Notes: a model not told the origin generated them from the sequence alone. Positions 19,401 to 28,300 are shown, counted from the first letter of the stretch. The stretch is 64,000 bases of DNA from Symbiodinium natans (GCA_905221605.1 CAJNDS010000558.1:312001-376000); one strand, 5' to 3'. Numbers and translations: made by a program.

Positions 19401-20294
19401 CGGCTCCAGACCCTTCTTCCCCAGCCTTTCCAAACCCAAGCCCTCCGATAGCCTCAGTAGCCCAGTAACCATATTCTAGTAAGGGCACCCTGTTTTGGGG
19501 TTGGTTCGTTTACAAGGGTAACCCATAAACCACAAAAAAAAAAGTGTAAAGGGTACCACTGGGCTACCAAGTGGCTGGGCTTTACTGGCACAGAGGACCA
19601 AGTCCACATCCTTCGACCGGGGCTTGTGAAGATAGGGCGGGGGGGGGGGGGGGGGGGGCCATATTTGGAGGTTGATAGGGTGAGGATGATCTCTCTTGTT
19701 CTTTTTCTGGGGGGGGGGGGGTGTATATACATACATGTATATACATACGTATAATACATATATATATATATAAACCCCCACATCCTTCGGGTCATTTCTC
19801 CCCCCCGTCCCTACAGTGACAGTCCTCATGGAGATCTGGGGAACCGAAATAAAGGTGTTCCCTTGGTCTATAAAGGAACTTAAAGAAAGGGAACTGCGCA
19901 ACCCAGCATAGGTACAATAAACCCCGGCCCCCCCCCCCCTCCCAACCCCCACCCTTCTCCCCCCCAACCCCCCACCCCTCTCCCACCCCAAAAACAAAGA
20001 GCAAAAAATGGAGAAGAGTTAAAGCAAATAAAGCAAAATTCAAAGTGTTGTTTCAGACTCTGCAAGCATCGGAGGCGTCGTCGCCAAAGCCGTTCACAGA
20101 GGAGCCAAAAGCTCGAACTTCAGCGCCCTCCACACCTTAGTAGCCCAGTAACCATATTATAATAAGGGCACCCTTTTTTAGGTTGGTTGCATGATAAGGG
20201 AACCAGAACCAAAAAAGGAAAAAGGGTACCAGTGGGCTACCAAGACACAGGAGGCTGCCTGCAGCACGCGCTTGATCACGTGCTGCACGCGAGC
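13333..20294 (-). CDS. Cid1/TUTase-like terminal nucleotidyltransferase gene (multi-exon)
   Basis: Predicted to add nucleotides to RNA 3' ends. Exons, in transcript order: 20294-20249, 20135-20071, 19610-19581, 19442-19332, 19168-19044 (3' end uncertain), 18294-18221, 17292-17219, 16570-16453, 16230-about 16045, 15164-15090, 13401-13333. Seen in order: GS then ten residues then DVDL (first two catalytic Asp), IECDLSVNN (third Asp), helical LLKAYADLDLRV, the AWAREEG...LSSYAF segment, LMVIFYMQ...LPCLQ, the PAP-associated FYHDEFEWGD...SVRTG, and the recognition motif IEDPFD. This is the complete family order. Reading phase agrees at most junctions; two are unresolved (after the fifth exon and after the ninth). 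Start codon and true C-terminus were not found. Introns range from 113 nt to about 1.7 kb. UTP versus ATP preference is not known. Confidence 0.85.
13421..13575. repeat. 9-bp variant array (TTTGTAGGG)n
   Basis: About 17 perfect copies of a telomere unit enlarged by GT. Reads GFVGFV in frame, giving a false ORF. Confidence 0.95.
14538..14770. repeat. C/T/A microsatellite (CCCCCCTA)n
   Basis: About 230 bp of C-runs separated by TA or A, ending in a normal TTTAGGG block. In the polymerase exon 10/11 intron. Confidence 0.95.
15090..15164 (-). CDS. polymerase exon 10: approach to recognition motif
   Basis: 75 nt, 25 codons, containing EYPELKMKPRRGITQEEWDY and ending FLHIE. Acceptor ACGCAG|GAG. 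The frame runs on to a TAA 15 nt later, but joining at GA (ATCGAG|GACAC) to exon 11 makes the canonical IEDPFD motif, and GAGGAC is repeated at both ends of the intron. The 1.69-kb intron holds telomere units, a C/T microsatellite and a 9-bp-unit array. Confidence 0.8.
15173..15300. repeat. TTTAGGG array beside polymerase exon 10
   Basis: Begins 9 nt upstream of the exon 10 acceptor; with the CCCTAAA block at 14980-15070 the exon is sandwiched by arrays of opposite orientation. Confidence 0.95.
15318..15428. repeat. 9-bp variant array (TTTATAGGG)n
   Basis: About 12 copies with two imperfect units. Adjoins an ordinary TTTAGGG block on the left. Confidence 0.93.
15720..15863. mobile_element. 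family-A fold-back element, intact
   Basis: CTACTTGGAGGTTCATGGTA at the left and its complement TACCATGAAGCTCCAAGTAG at the right, with a second inner pair (TAACTGTACTTATAACCC / GGGTTATGAGTAG). 144 bp, long hairpin, no coding capacity. Lies in the exon 9/10 intron of the polymerase. Confidence 0.8.
15938..16037. mobile_element. single fold-back element (family N)
   Basis: ACCTGGGACCCTCTTTACCT ... AGGTAAAGAGGGTCCTCGGGT, with inner GGGACCCTGAATTAG. At the 3' end of polymerase exon 9. Confidence 0.68.
16045..16230 (-). CDS. polymerase exon 9: PAP-associated domain
   Basis: About 186 nt and the longest exon of the gene. It contains PVDFADFATFYHDEFEWGDC then VVSVRTGECAP, which corresponds to the L-x-x-F-F-x-Y-Y-x-x-F-D-W ... 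I-S-I-R-T-G motif of the PAP/25A-associated domain. Acceptor TTTGTAAG|AAC matches phase 0 of exon 8. The 3' end is not settled; a fold-back element (about 15938-16037) starts there. Upstream in the same frame lies NPYTWNE followed by a TAA at 16252-16254, taken here as intron. Confidence 0.88.
16453..16570 (-). CDS. polymerase exon 8: central-domain helix and LPCLQ
   Basis: 118 nt encoding LMVIFYMQIRGALPCLQKPG and then WISPQWYTEGG. It continues the preceding SSYA exon in phase 2 and matches the L-M-V-I-x-Y-L-Q ... LP-x-LQ run of the family. Acceptor GCGAAG|C; donor GAG|GCCTGC (GC type, phase 0). The open frame continues a further 18-20 nt into telomere units, so the 3' end could be later. Confidence 0.85.
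16579..16815. repeat. telomere array converting to (TTTGGGG)n, long
   Basis: Seven TTTAGGG units, then about 25 TTTGGGG units with a few GGG-length errors. Starts 9 nt beyond the acceptor of polymerase exon 8. Confidence 0.94.
17075..17205. repeat. CCCTAAA array, about 18 units
   Basis: Perfect units directly right of AAACCCTAAACC at 17075 and ending 13 nt from polymerase exon 7's donor. Confidence 0.97.
17219..17292 (-). CDS. polymerase exon 7: WA / LSSYA motif
   Basis: 74 nt encoding AWAREEGVHGADRGNLSSYA then FTTL. This matches the K-WA-x-x-x-G ... G-x-LSSYA core of the central domain. The acceptor CCAAGTAG|GCC is exactly the terminal inverted repeat of a family-F element, so the element supplies this splice site. 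Donor is GC (CTCGG|GCGCG), phase 2. Confidence 0.88.
17293..17424. mobile_element. family-F element supplying a splice acceptor, with telomere units
   Basis: CTACTTGGAAGCCCATTTTG ... CAAAAGAGCTTCCAAG. TTTAGGG units at 17356-17378 sit in the loop. On the minus strand its terminus CCAAGTAG is the acceptor of polymerase exon 7. Confidence 0.82.
17476..17590. mobile_element. family-C element in a polymerase intron
   Basis: ACGGTCCATGTACCTAAATA ... AAGGCACATGGACCCTGAGG, intact. Located in the exon 6/7 intron near an AT microsatellite (17648-17686). Confidence 0.8.
18221..18294 (-). CDS. polymerase exon 6: central-domain helix
   Basis: 74 nt encoding HEQRLLKAYADLDLRVVDLV then QTCK. In the family this is the L..Y...D.RV..LV...K helix that leads into the WA motif. 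Acceptor ACTGGCAG|CC; donor TGCAAG|GCCTGCG (GC type). The heptamer AGGCCTG is repeated at the acceptor of exon 7. The intron to exon 7 is about 930 nt and contains a family-C element, a family-F element, AT repeats and telomere units. Confidence 0.88.
18322..18490. mobile_element. family-E element, diverged
   Basis: TTGGGATGTTCCCCCTTATA ... TGACTGTTAACAGAAGAGGGGG. Longer loop with GGGGCGGGGTTTTTT. In the polymerase exon 5/6 intron. Confidence 0.6.
18580..18697. mobile_element. family-B element, diverged
   Basis: GTTGGTAGCCCAG ... CTGGGCGACCAATT with the CCCTTTTT and AAAGAAGG arms. It lies in the long intron between polymerase exons 5 and 6, so the insertion extended an existing intron rather than making a new one. 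Confidence 0.7.
19044..19168 (-). CDS. polymerase exon 5: third catalytic aspartate
   Basis: Encodes AKVPIIKFSLQRGGEWIECD then LSVNN and NTKPL. AKVPIIKF plus the CDLSVNN Asp is a hallmark of non-canonical poly(A)/poly(U) polymerases. Acceptor TTCGAAG|GCAAAGG. A GT donor at AGGAG|GTGACC gives phase 2, which does not match exon 6; an earlier GC or GA donor just after NTKPL gives phase 1 and does. The last 15-20 nt may therefore be intron. Confidence 0.85.
19332..19442 (-). CDS. polymerase exon 4: palm/linker
   Basis: 111 nt, 37 codons, with the segment RVLGKLQKELRRCGFSIRLF and ending in VPK. This matches the region between the DxD strand and the A(K/R)VPI strand in Cid1-like enzymes. Acceptor ATCGGAG|GGC, donor CCGAAG|GCAGATT (GC type). 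The 8-mer CGAAGGCA is present at both ends of the downstream intron, so the join is ambiguous in position but not in product. Confidence 0.85.
19454..19572 (-). mobile_element. family-B element filling the exon 3/4 intron
   Basis: Same terminal repeats as the copy at 20136-20248. It occupies nearly all of the roughly 138-nt intron between polymerase exons 3 and 4, leaving about 20 nt of flank. Confidence 0.8.
19581..19610 (-). CDS. polymerase exon 3: DxD catalytic aspartates
   Basis: About 30 nt encoding DVDLVLCASK, supplying the metal-binding D-x-D. It follows acceptor GTCGAAG|GATG. The 3' end is uncertain: GC after AAA (phase 0) fits the next exon best, but GC after TGT also keeps frame. 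The following intron of about 138 nt is essentially one family-B element. Confidence 0.75.
20071..20135 (-). CDS. polymerase exon 2: GS catalytic motif
   Basis: Sixty-five nt encoding VEGAEVRAFGSSVNGFGDD then AS. FGSS is the hG[GS] signature of the DNA-polymerase-beta-like nucleotidyltransferase fold; the segment ends just before the first catalytic Asp. Acceptor CTAAG|GTGTGG matches phase 1 of exon 1. The donor is read as GA (TCC|GATGC) because the next exon begins AAG|GATGTG and only this join gives the canonical S-D-V-D-L. The repeated GATG at both ends leaves the exact cut ambiguous by a few bases. Confidence 0.85.
20136..20248 (-). mobile_element. family-B fold-back element = complete 113-nt intron
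   Basis: Terminal inverted repeats TGGTAGCCCA / TGGGCTACTA, then CCCTTTTT-type and AAAAAGG-type arms, flanked by a near-direct repeat GTGT(C/G). The element plus one repeat copy is exactly the sequence between polymerase exons 1 and 2, fixed by protein homology on both sides. Related copies: 5396-5505, 18580-18697, 19454-19572, 50003-50112. Confidence 0.85.
20249..20294 (-). CDS. polymerase exon 1: N-terminal helix
   Basis: Forty-six nt encoding ARVQHVIKRVLQAASC, an amphipathic helix that in this family precedes the GS motif. Acceptor is CTAAG|GC; donor is T|GTGTCTTGG, phase 1. The donor side joins directly to a family-B fold-back element. An ATG lies 9 nt upstream of the exon (MPKARV in frame), so this could instead be a first exon; I prefer an internal exon because AG|G sits exactly at the boundary. 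Confidence 0.75.
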
Positions 20295-21114
20295 CTTAGG
20301 CATGAAGCATGAAATTTTTGAGGCTGGTGGGTACTTAGGGTTTAGGGTTTAGGTTTAGGGTTTAGGGTTTAGAATTCTTGTAAGCGGGCTTGCAAGTAGG
20401 GCAACTGTGCGTTAAAAGCTGGTCGCAACCTTATGCAGGGCTGCTCTGAACCCATGTCTTCGTTCGGCATGTTCCTTGGGTTAGCCTCTGGGCCATCAAC
20501 CATTCTAGCTCGGGCCAAGCCTAGGAATAAACCCAAAAGTCAAGGCCTAGGGCGCCCCCTACGTTGGGAAGCCCCTCAACCTCGATGGTGCAAGCCGACC
20601 CAAGTCGTTCGCCCGCCTCGCACAGCTCGGAGGTCAGTAGCACCCATGATGGGCCCGGTACCGGAGCACGTTCTCCTTGGGACCAGTACTCCTAAACCCA
20701 GAGCTTTTGGTTCCTTTAAACCTGCCCTGGCCCCCCGCTGGCCCTCTGGCCCTCTTCTGCCCCTCTCCTTCTCCCTTGGCTGAAAGTGACCATCGGTGAC
20801 GGAAAGGCTTTTTGTCATGAGTTGAGGCCTAAACCTTAAAAGGAGCCTCGGACGGCGTGGGGTGGGAGAAAATATTAGAGGGCCCTCCACAATCGGGCCA
20901 GAGCTGCTCTTCGCACCTCACGAGGCATTCGAGCCTTGACAGCAAACCCTAAACCCCAAACCCTAAGCCCTAAGCCCTCAGCCCTAAGCCCTAAGCCCTT
21001 AGCCCAAAGCCCTAAGCCCTAAACCCTAAACCCCCGTTTTTTGGTGTAAAGGGGCCCATTAGAGGACCGGGAATAAGGGCCGACTTCCAGGTCCTACCCA
21101 GACAGGATCCCAAA

Positions 21115-21206
21115 AAAGGAACCCCCAAATAGTAACCTATACTACTCTTGGGTCATTCTTAGGAACCCCCAAATAGTACCCTATACTACTCTTGGGTCAT
21201 TCTTAG
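21115..21206. repeat. tandem duplication of about 45 bp
   Basis: AGGAACCCCCAAATAGTA(A/C) through CTTGGGTCATTCTT occurs twice in a row with one difference. Confidence 0.9.
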
Positions 21207-22229
21207 AAACTCTTCACAGAATCTATGTTTTTGGATCCTCCCAGGGGTCTGGGTGCGAGGGTTCCTTGAGCCAAGATGCAGGGTAAGCGATGCTCGGCAG
21301 GCTGGCACGGCAAGGGGCCCTCGAGTGTCCAGGTTCTGCGTCTCCGGCCATCCACCCCCCAGCCCGGAGTGCCATAGGCTTTGGGGCTTTAGAGTTCTAT
21401 AGAGAGAGTTTTAAGGCAATGAGAATTCGGGTTCAGGGCTTCAGAGTTATTTTGGGTTTAGGGTTGAAGGGTTTCAGTGCTCTAGAATATTTTTAAATTA
21501 GGCCTTTAGAGTGCTTCATGTCTGGGGTAGCTTAGGGCTTCAGAGTTCAGGGTGTAGAGTCTAGAGTTGAGCATGCCGTGCGATTTCGTGCTAGGTGTGT
21601 ATGTAGGATCAACGCAGAAGACCAATTAGGCGCAGAACATCACATCCAAAATGATAGGCAATTCGGTGCCCAGCTCGGACATAGAAAGGGTTTAGAGTTT
21701 AGGGTTTAGGGCTTAGGGTTAAGGGTTTAGGGTTTAGGTTTTAGGGTTTCGGGAACCCTACACCCTAAACCCTAAACCCTAAACCCTAAACCCTAAACCC
21801 TGCCGGGCTGAGCTGGCCTGTCATCTTCGTACCGGGCACCTGGCTCAGGAGTCCGCAGGGTTTAGGGTTTAGGGTTTAGGGTTTAGGGTTGAGGGTTGAG
21901 GGTTGAGGGTTTACGGTTTAGGGTTTAGGGTTTACTTGGTTGAGCCTGACTTTCCTCTGATGGTTGCCGTGCATAAGTTGGTCTCGAGCCCTTGGACCAA
22001 CGGTGCAAAATTGGGCCCTTTGCCGTAAACCCCAAAACCCTGAAACCTCCTCTAGGCCCCTGGCGCTTGGCCAGCGGACCCGCAGAGAATGGCCCGATGT
22101 CGAAGACGCCTGCGCTTCGTTGGGGCAGTTTTTTCCCACAGAAGGTTTAGGGTTTAGGGTTTAGGGTTTAGGGTTTAGGGTTTAGGGTTTAGGGTTTAGG
22201 GTTTAGGGTTCAGGTTTTCCCACAGAAGC

Positions 22230-22350
22230 TTCTACTTGGAAGCACTTTTGAGTCAGTAAGCTCTACGTAGTATCCCCTAGAAACCCTACTCGAATTCCCA
22301 TAACCCACCTTACTAACCCTACTTACTACGTCAAATGGGCTTCAAGTATC
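22230..22350. mobile_element. family-F element, intact
   Basis: CTACTTGGAAGCACTTTTGA ... GACGTCAAATGGGCTTCAAGTA; inner AGTAAGCTCTACGTAGTATC. 121 bp, no telomere units, but immediately right of a ten-unit array. Confidence 0.78.
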
Positions 22351-23623
22351 GTCCACATGGCGTCTTGGTTTTGGGCTTCGAAACCCTAAACCCTGAACCC
22401 GGAACGTTAAACCCTACCCCTGAACCCGATATACAGGCTTGAAACGTCGATTTACACTGTTAAGTGTTGATTAGTGGTGAATGAAGAAATGTATTATAAC
22501 TACTATTTGTGCTTAAGAACCACCCTCAAAAAATGAAAGGCGAATACAGGGATTCATATATACATATACATATACATATAAATATATATATATATATATA
22601 TATGTATTCTTGTCTTGCCACTATACGATGTCCTTTAAATATTTGGCACCTTCCGACTCAGAGGTGGAATCAGTCAGCTGCTGCTTATCCGATTCCACGG
22701 GTCTTTCAATCTAGTCCTGAGCAGGAGCTTCCCTAAACCCCAAACCCCAAACCCTAAACCCTAAACCCCAAACCCTAAACCCTAAACTCCATAAGCCGCG
22801 GCCGATGGCAGGGTTTCTGACAAAGGAGTAGACGAGCCATGAACATTCCAGGATGGGCTCTTAGGGCTTCGAAACCCAGGGTTTAGGGTTTAGGTTTTAG
22901 GGTTTAGGGTTTTAGGGTTTAGGGTTTAGGGTTCAGGGTTTAGGGTTTAGGATTTAGGGTTTACAGTTTAGGATTTAGGGTGTAGGGTTTAGGGAACCGG
23001 TGTTGGGTGCAGTCGCCCGTCCTGGTTCCGGAAACTGCTGTCCTGGTGTAGATGCGACCTAAACCCCAAACCCAAACGCCAAATCCTAAACCCTAAACTT
23101 GTCGTAGTAGCGCATCGTTGCACCCCGACCAGCCTCCACGCGACATGCCGGCGCGGGGTGCCCAAGAATAACGTGAACCCTATACACTAAAAGGTTCCTG
23201 TAGTATCCTCAGAATTACAAGGGGTGCAATGTTTGGGTTTGAAGGTTGGACTAAGGAAACCCAACATCTACGAAAGGCACTTAGGGTACGATGAGTAGGG
23301 ATCCCAAGCTGCCAACCTTAAACCTCCGAAAGCTTCAAGCGCTGAACTTTCAACTGAATGCAAAGTAATGACCCTTGCTGAGAGACTGAGGTTAAAGGGC
23401 TGGGAGGGGGTCTTACGAAAGTTCGTAGCCACAGGCAGCCTCAAGGCACAAGCTGCCAGGTCGAACTGGGGCAAGAAATTTGCGAGGTTTTGCTTTGGCT
23501 CTTGTCTCATGTTTAGTAGGCCTGCGAGCCATACTGCATGTTGAGCAATGGGCTGCGCGAGGCGGGCCAGTAGCAAACAGATGACGGACACCATCACCCT
23601 TGAAACGTATACGGTACTATTCC

Positions 23624-23768
23624 TAGACCCAGGAGTAACCTAGGAATTAAAAGAGTACCCTTTTTGGTTTTCCTAGGAATTAAAAGAGTACCCTTTTTGG
23701 TTTTAAGGGGAATATAAGGGAAGCCCCAACCCCAAACAAAGGAAATAAGGGTCTTCACCGGGTCCTAG
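23624..23768. mobile_element. family-H element with internal 33-bp duplication
   Basis: CCTAGGAATTAAAAGAGTAC plus CCTTTTTGG is present twice at 23639 and 23672, identical. Ends TAGACCCAGGAGTAACC ... TTCACCGGGTCCTAGA. Confidence 0.72.
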
Positions 23769-24097
23769 ATTCTACACTGCACCCCATAACCTAGACTCTA
23801 TACCCTACACCCGCTACCCTAAGGTTAGGGTTTAGGGTTTAGGCGGTTTAGGGCTTAGGGTTTAGGGTTTAGGGTTCCTAGAACATCTGGATTCGAACTC
23901 TTGGCAATCAGCGACGTCCAAGTTGTCGGGAGCAGCTGCTTCAAATGCGGGAAATCGCTTGCATGGCTTTTGTCTGGGCTTGAATCGGCTTGAAGTCTTG
24001 TTCTCTTGACCGTTGACAAGGTTCTCAACAACAGCCCCAGTGTATGTAGCAGGATTTTACTGCTAGCATTCCCAAGAGAGGACAAGACGACACTCAC

Positions 24098-24258
24098 CAA
24101 CACTCTTTCAGGAACCATGTAAACACCCACCACCAAGAACAGCAACAATAACCCCCTCTCATATGGGCAGCCCTCTGCACGTGTTCCCTGGGTAGGTCCA
24201 CGTTAATGGGAACATGGAGCCCTACATGCAGGCGATAAAACACAAAAACGTTCAGCCC
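24098..24258 (-). CDS. candidate kinase-gene exon with GTGAGT donor
   Basis: 161 nt without a stop, between TTGCAG|GGG and the near-consensus donor TG|GTGAGTG. It contains GLNVFVFYRLHVGLHVPINV and DLPREHVQRAAHMR. Position suggests C-terminal to the kinase domain; no domain recognised. Confidence 0.42.
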
Positions 24259-24362
24259 CTGCAAGCGTCAACCACCCCTTCTCCCAAACCCCAAACCCGA
24301 AACAAAGCTATAAACCCTACGAGCCCTGCACCTCCATTGCCCTACGCCCCTGGCACAACTGG

Positions 24363-24478
24363 ACCACTCCCTAAGGATCCAGGTGCAGATATTTGGTACA
24401 TGTTTGGGCCTTACGAGGCTTCCCATATATCGTAGCCGTAGGGCCCAAAGTATACACAAAAAAGAGGTACATGGGTCC
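24363..24478. mobile_element. family-C element, diverged
   Basis: AAGGATCCAGGTGCAGATAT ... GAGGTACATGGGTCCTT, loop arms TTTGGGCC / GGGCCCAAA. Directly abuts the family-A element at 24480. Confidence 0.68.
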
Positions 24479-24479
24479 T

Positions 24480-24724
24480 TACTTGGAGGTTCAGGCTACA
24501 TAGTAACCCAGTCATAACTGCACTTAAAAACCAATGAAAACCCCATTAGTACTCAAGGGGCTTATAAGTGGGTCATAACAGCACTCATAATTGGGTTACT
24601 ACGTACCCTGAACCCCCAAGCCCTAAACCCTAAACCCTGAACCCCCAAGCCCTAAACCCTAAACCCTAAACCCTAAACCCTACACACATAACTGGCTTAC
24701 AAGTACCCTGAACCTCGAAGCAGG
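24480..24724. mobile_element. family-A element containing telomere units
   Basis: Family-A arms TACTTGGAGGTTCAGG ... CCCTGAACCTCGAAG. Between them, near 24615-24692, are two blocks of CCCTAAA units plus a duplicated piece of the right arm (ACCCTGAACCCCCAAG). A family-C element abuts it on the left (24363-24478). Confidence 0.75.
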
Positions 24725-25028
24725 GGCTGAGGGGCGGCCGGCGCACCTTGATGGCCGTTGATTTCTGGGGCTCGACATGGGTGAGTCCAGAGCTGGTCGG
24801 ACCTCAGCTCAGGTTCAAATTTTCGGGGGTTTAGGGTTTAGGGTTTGGGGTTTATGGGGTTTGTGGGGTTTGTGGGTTTTGTTAGGGATTAGGTTTAAAA
24901 GTTGGGGTTTAGGGTTTCGGCTTGGGTTTTGGGGTTTAGGACATGGAGTTTCGGGTTGCAGGATTATTTGAGGTTTGCGGGTTGATTCTTGAGGGTTGGG
25001 GCTTGGGATTAAGGGTCCGACTCAGGAT

Positions 25029-25173
25029 TACTTGGTGGTTCATGGTACTTAGTAACACAGATATAAGGTGTAGTTATCACCCACATATAAGCCCCTTAAG
25101 TATCTCAACAGGATATTCATTGGGTTCTTCAGTACACTTGCGATTAGGCTATGAAGTACCATGAACCTCGACA
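25029..25173. mobile_element. family-A element
   Basis: TACTTGGTGGTTCATGGTAC ... GTACCATGAACCTCGACAG with inner arms ACCCACATATAAGCCCC. Intact length without telomere units. Lies just left of a kinase C-lobe exon. Confidence 0.75.
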
Positions 25174-25220
25174 GGGTTTGGGGCTTAGGGCAGGGTTGTC
25201 GATGGTAGGTGGTAGGGTAC

Positions 25221-25304
25221 CAGAGAAGGCAACCCCAAACGCTGGGCCCCCGCGCTGGACACCAAGTGCCTGCCTGTGAGGATCTGCAAAAGGGTGATGC
25301 CGGC
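25221..25304 (-). CDS. kinase exon: C-lobe helix F
   Basis: 84 nt, 28 codons: [20 protein letters not shown] then [10 protein letters not shown]-x-L-L-x-x-L-T-G-R matches the segment following D-V-W-S-L/A in kinases. Acceptor CCTCAG|GCC, donor CTG|GTACCC. The residues just upstream (D-x-W) were not found; a segment with SCALDV near 26740-26790 is a possible partner. Confidence 0.68.
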
Positions 25305-28300
25305 CTGAGGAAGCGCAGGATTTAGGATTACAGGATATTTAAAATAAACATATTATATCATATGTTATACAAATAACAAACATACTTTAGTTCCTTGTGT
25401 TAGAATCATTAGAACATATATTTAACCTTTACCCAAATCAGTTAATGAAATACTAAGGATCTGGAGTGGAGCGCTTGGAAGCCCTTGTCACTGAGTATCC
25501 CCTGGAAAGCCCCCCCCTTAGTATCCCGTAGAAAGCCCCAAGTAGGTGACCCTCCGAGCATGGGAGCATGAATGTCAAAGCATCCTTTGCCGGGGGTTCA
25601 AAGTTCAAAGTCAGAGGCGTCCCTTGTTGTTTGCTTTTTGTTGGGTCGGCAGGGTCCCCAACACTGCCCGGATGTGTGTTCAATATACCTAAACCCCGAG
25701 CCTAATCCGAAATTGAGCTCCGAATACTCAGGCGCCAGGTTCTTCAGACTCTTCAGAAATTGACTTGGAAATATGCGGAATTCAGGTGTTGCTGAGAAGA
25801 GCTTCCAAGATACTCAAGCCCGTAAACCCTAAACTAGCATCCCTCGAGCAACTCGCATCAATGCTGGAAGAAAGGATTTCCCCAGGTGGGGTAGCAGATT
25901 GTGTGTTGACCGGTTCAACAGGGAATTAAGACCCGGCACGCTTCAAAAACTCATTCCAAACCAAGCCCCGGCAGAGTCGAAGAAGAGGTAATTTGGACTC
26001 AAATTTTCAATCAACCCCAAACCCTAAACCACTTCCAAGACCCGAGACCTAAACCCTCTAAACTTCAGACTTTGGGGTTTTCACAGGGTTGACGTGAAGG
26101 TTTCATGGTTAGTTATCCCTACATAAGGTTAAGTTATAGCCAAGCTATCCTACCTAAAGCCCTACTCATAAGTACCCATGAACTAAACCCTAAACCCAAG
26201 CCACAAACCCTAAACCCTAAACCCTAAACCCTAAACCCTAAACCCTAAACCCTAAACCCTAATTCCTCAGACGCTCTAGAAACAGGTCTGCGTGTCGAAT
26301 CGGGATCTCTCAGCCCCTCACGCTCCAGAGGTCCACGGCAGTGGTCCTTAGATTCAAAAGGTTTAGGGTCTATAGGGCTTCGGGAGGCCTACAAAGCGCA
26401 ACCTTGCACCTTAAACAAAGGGTAGCTATTCATAGCTAATGCATAACTATATTATATACGTATATATATATATATACACATATACATATACATGTGTATA
26501 TGTATATATACATATATATATATGAATAAACAGATACATATGTATATATATATACATATATAGTTATATTTGCATTTATTTATTTATGTTTATACTTATT
26601 AGGTACACTTTCAGTTGTTTAAGGTATAAAGGTTACTCCAGGTATACTTAGAGGTTGAGATGCGGACCAGGGTTCAGTGGGATGTTGGGATCAAGTGAAA
26701 CAAGTCTGAAGTCTTGGGTCACACTGGGCGAACAGAACAGGGATGCACATCCAACGCGCATGACATGGTGGCTTCCGTAGACTGTTTATATCAGGGCCTA
26801 GGGTTTCGGGTTTAGGGTTTAAGGTTGAGTAGGGTTGAGGGATGACCGGCATGAAGTAGGCTTGACAGCTTTGCAACCACAGCCAGAAGATAGGACATGG
26901 CCCCCAAACCCTGTCCCAATAACAAGCAAGAAGTACATGTTTATTCAGAGTGGGGCTTCGGGCTTGGGGCTTACGAATTGCATTGTCATGACCCCGCAAC
27001 GACCCTTGGCCCTTGGAGTATCCGAGGCTTTGGCTGCAGCTCCTGCTTGAGGACTTCCGGCGCCATGTACTGGAAAGTCCCTGGACTCTTTGTTTTAGAT
27101 TTGGGGAAGTTGACATCAGAGTTCGCTGTTTTTCTGTCAAAAAGATTCCCCGAATGTAGGACAAAGTCTGGAATAGTAAGCGCCCATGACCGAGACCCGA
27201 AACCCTATACCCTGTGGGTAGGGCTTGAGGGCTCAGTGAACTGTTAGGATTCCCTACTTTCCTTACAGGTGAGTTTAGTAGGGAAACGTGAGACCCTCGA
27301 CCAGGGTCGGGAACCCCAAGACGCCACCAATTTTGTCAGGGAATGTTCTCTCCTTAGGGTTGAATTGAAGCTCTTTTGACTTAGTAAGTCTACCTAGTAT
27401 CCCCTAAAAGTCCTATTAGGATCTCCATAACCCACCCTACTCACCTTAATTCGCAAGTCAGCAAGCTTCCAAGTGACGGTTTAGCCTGTATTCTTTTAGG
27501 GAAATCCAAGGAGTCGACACACGCATGCGAGAGGGGATTAAAATTCAGAGATTGTGAGCACAAACCTTTTAAACCTGCCTGAGACGCACGGGAATCTGAG
27601 CGGGTCTACGGCCTAACAGACCCTGGGCTAAATCCTGAATCCTGGGCTAAATCCTGAATCCTAAAGGTCCTAAGCCCTAAATCGTAAATCCAAAGCCCTG
27701 AATCCTAAATCCTATATACCTTAGAAATCCTAATTCCAATATCCTGCATCCTAAATCCTATACCCTACATCCTGCAGAGTTTGCGGGGGCCTGGACTGGC
27801 ACTTAGCAACTTTTGCTCGGTCAACAAGGGGGCTTGCCCTCCATGTCTTCGGCGTCTTTGGACCTTTGAGACGCCCTGTTCTCCTCTTACGAGAGGTTGG
27901 CGAAATCTAAACCCTAAACCCTAAACCCTAAACCCTAAACCCTAAACCCTAAACCCTAAACCCTAAACCCTAAACCCTAAACCCTTACTCCGGCGGGCTC
28001 CTGGCCTGACCAGAAGCGCATCGGATTGGAGGCCCTTTCGATCATCGTCCGCAAAACTACCGCCACTTAGACGTGGCCTCTTTTGAACTTCCCTTTCTTT
28101 GCGGTGACCTTACCGATAATATAGAGGCCTGAATAATTACAATAGGGTTTTGGGGGGTGATTATAGTGAAATTACAAAGGGACCATAAGGAAATATTATT
28201 TTAAAATGTTCCGAACCCTGTGTCATCCTCCGAGCCCTCCGCAGGGGAGTACCAATTAAGGCCTGAGCCGTGCTGATGACCGCACAAGGAGGGGCCCCCC

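Larger units (their letters stand above)
20300..24090 (-). other. spacer or intron region between kinase and polymerase
   Basis: Telomere units, fold-back elements and one TA block. Candidates on the minus strand: 20530-20640 (LTSELCEAGERLGSACTIEV), 21240-21370, 21620-21672 (MSELGTELPIILDVMFCA), 21800-21842, 22040-22120, 22620-22716 (ESDKQQLTDSTSESEGAKYL), 22797-22868, 22999-23047, 23105-23150, 23300-23590 (long open frame) and 23880-24050 (SSRFKPRQKPCKRFPAFEAA). No gene end or start signal is visible, so one fused gene cannot be excluded. Confidence 0.3.

Noticed and set aside
20433-20783. 116-codon plus-strand ORF
   Set aside because: Overlaps equally open frames on the other strand, is rich in Pro/Arg from GC-rich sequence, and shows no motif or splice context.
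28110-28250. Two exons joined across a family-K element (ends EDDTG and [11 protein letters not shown])
   Set aside because: They read through perfectly, but both lie inside the kinase intron between DFG (29364) and the activation loop (27133), whose phases already match.
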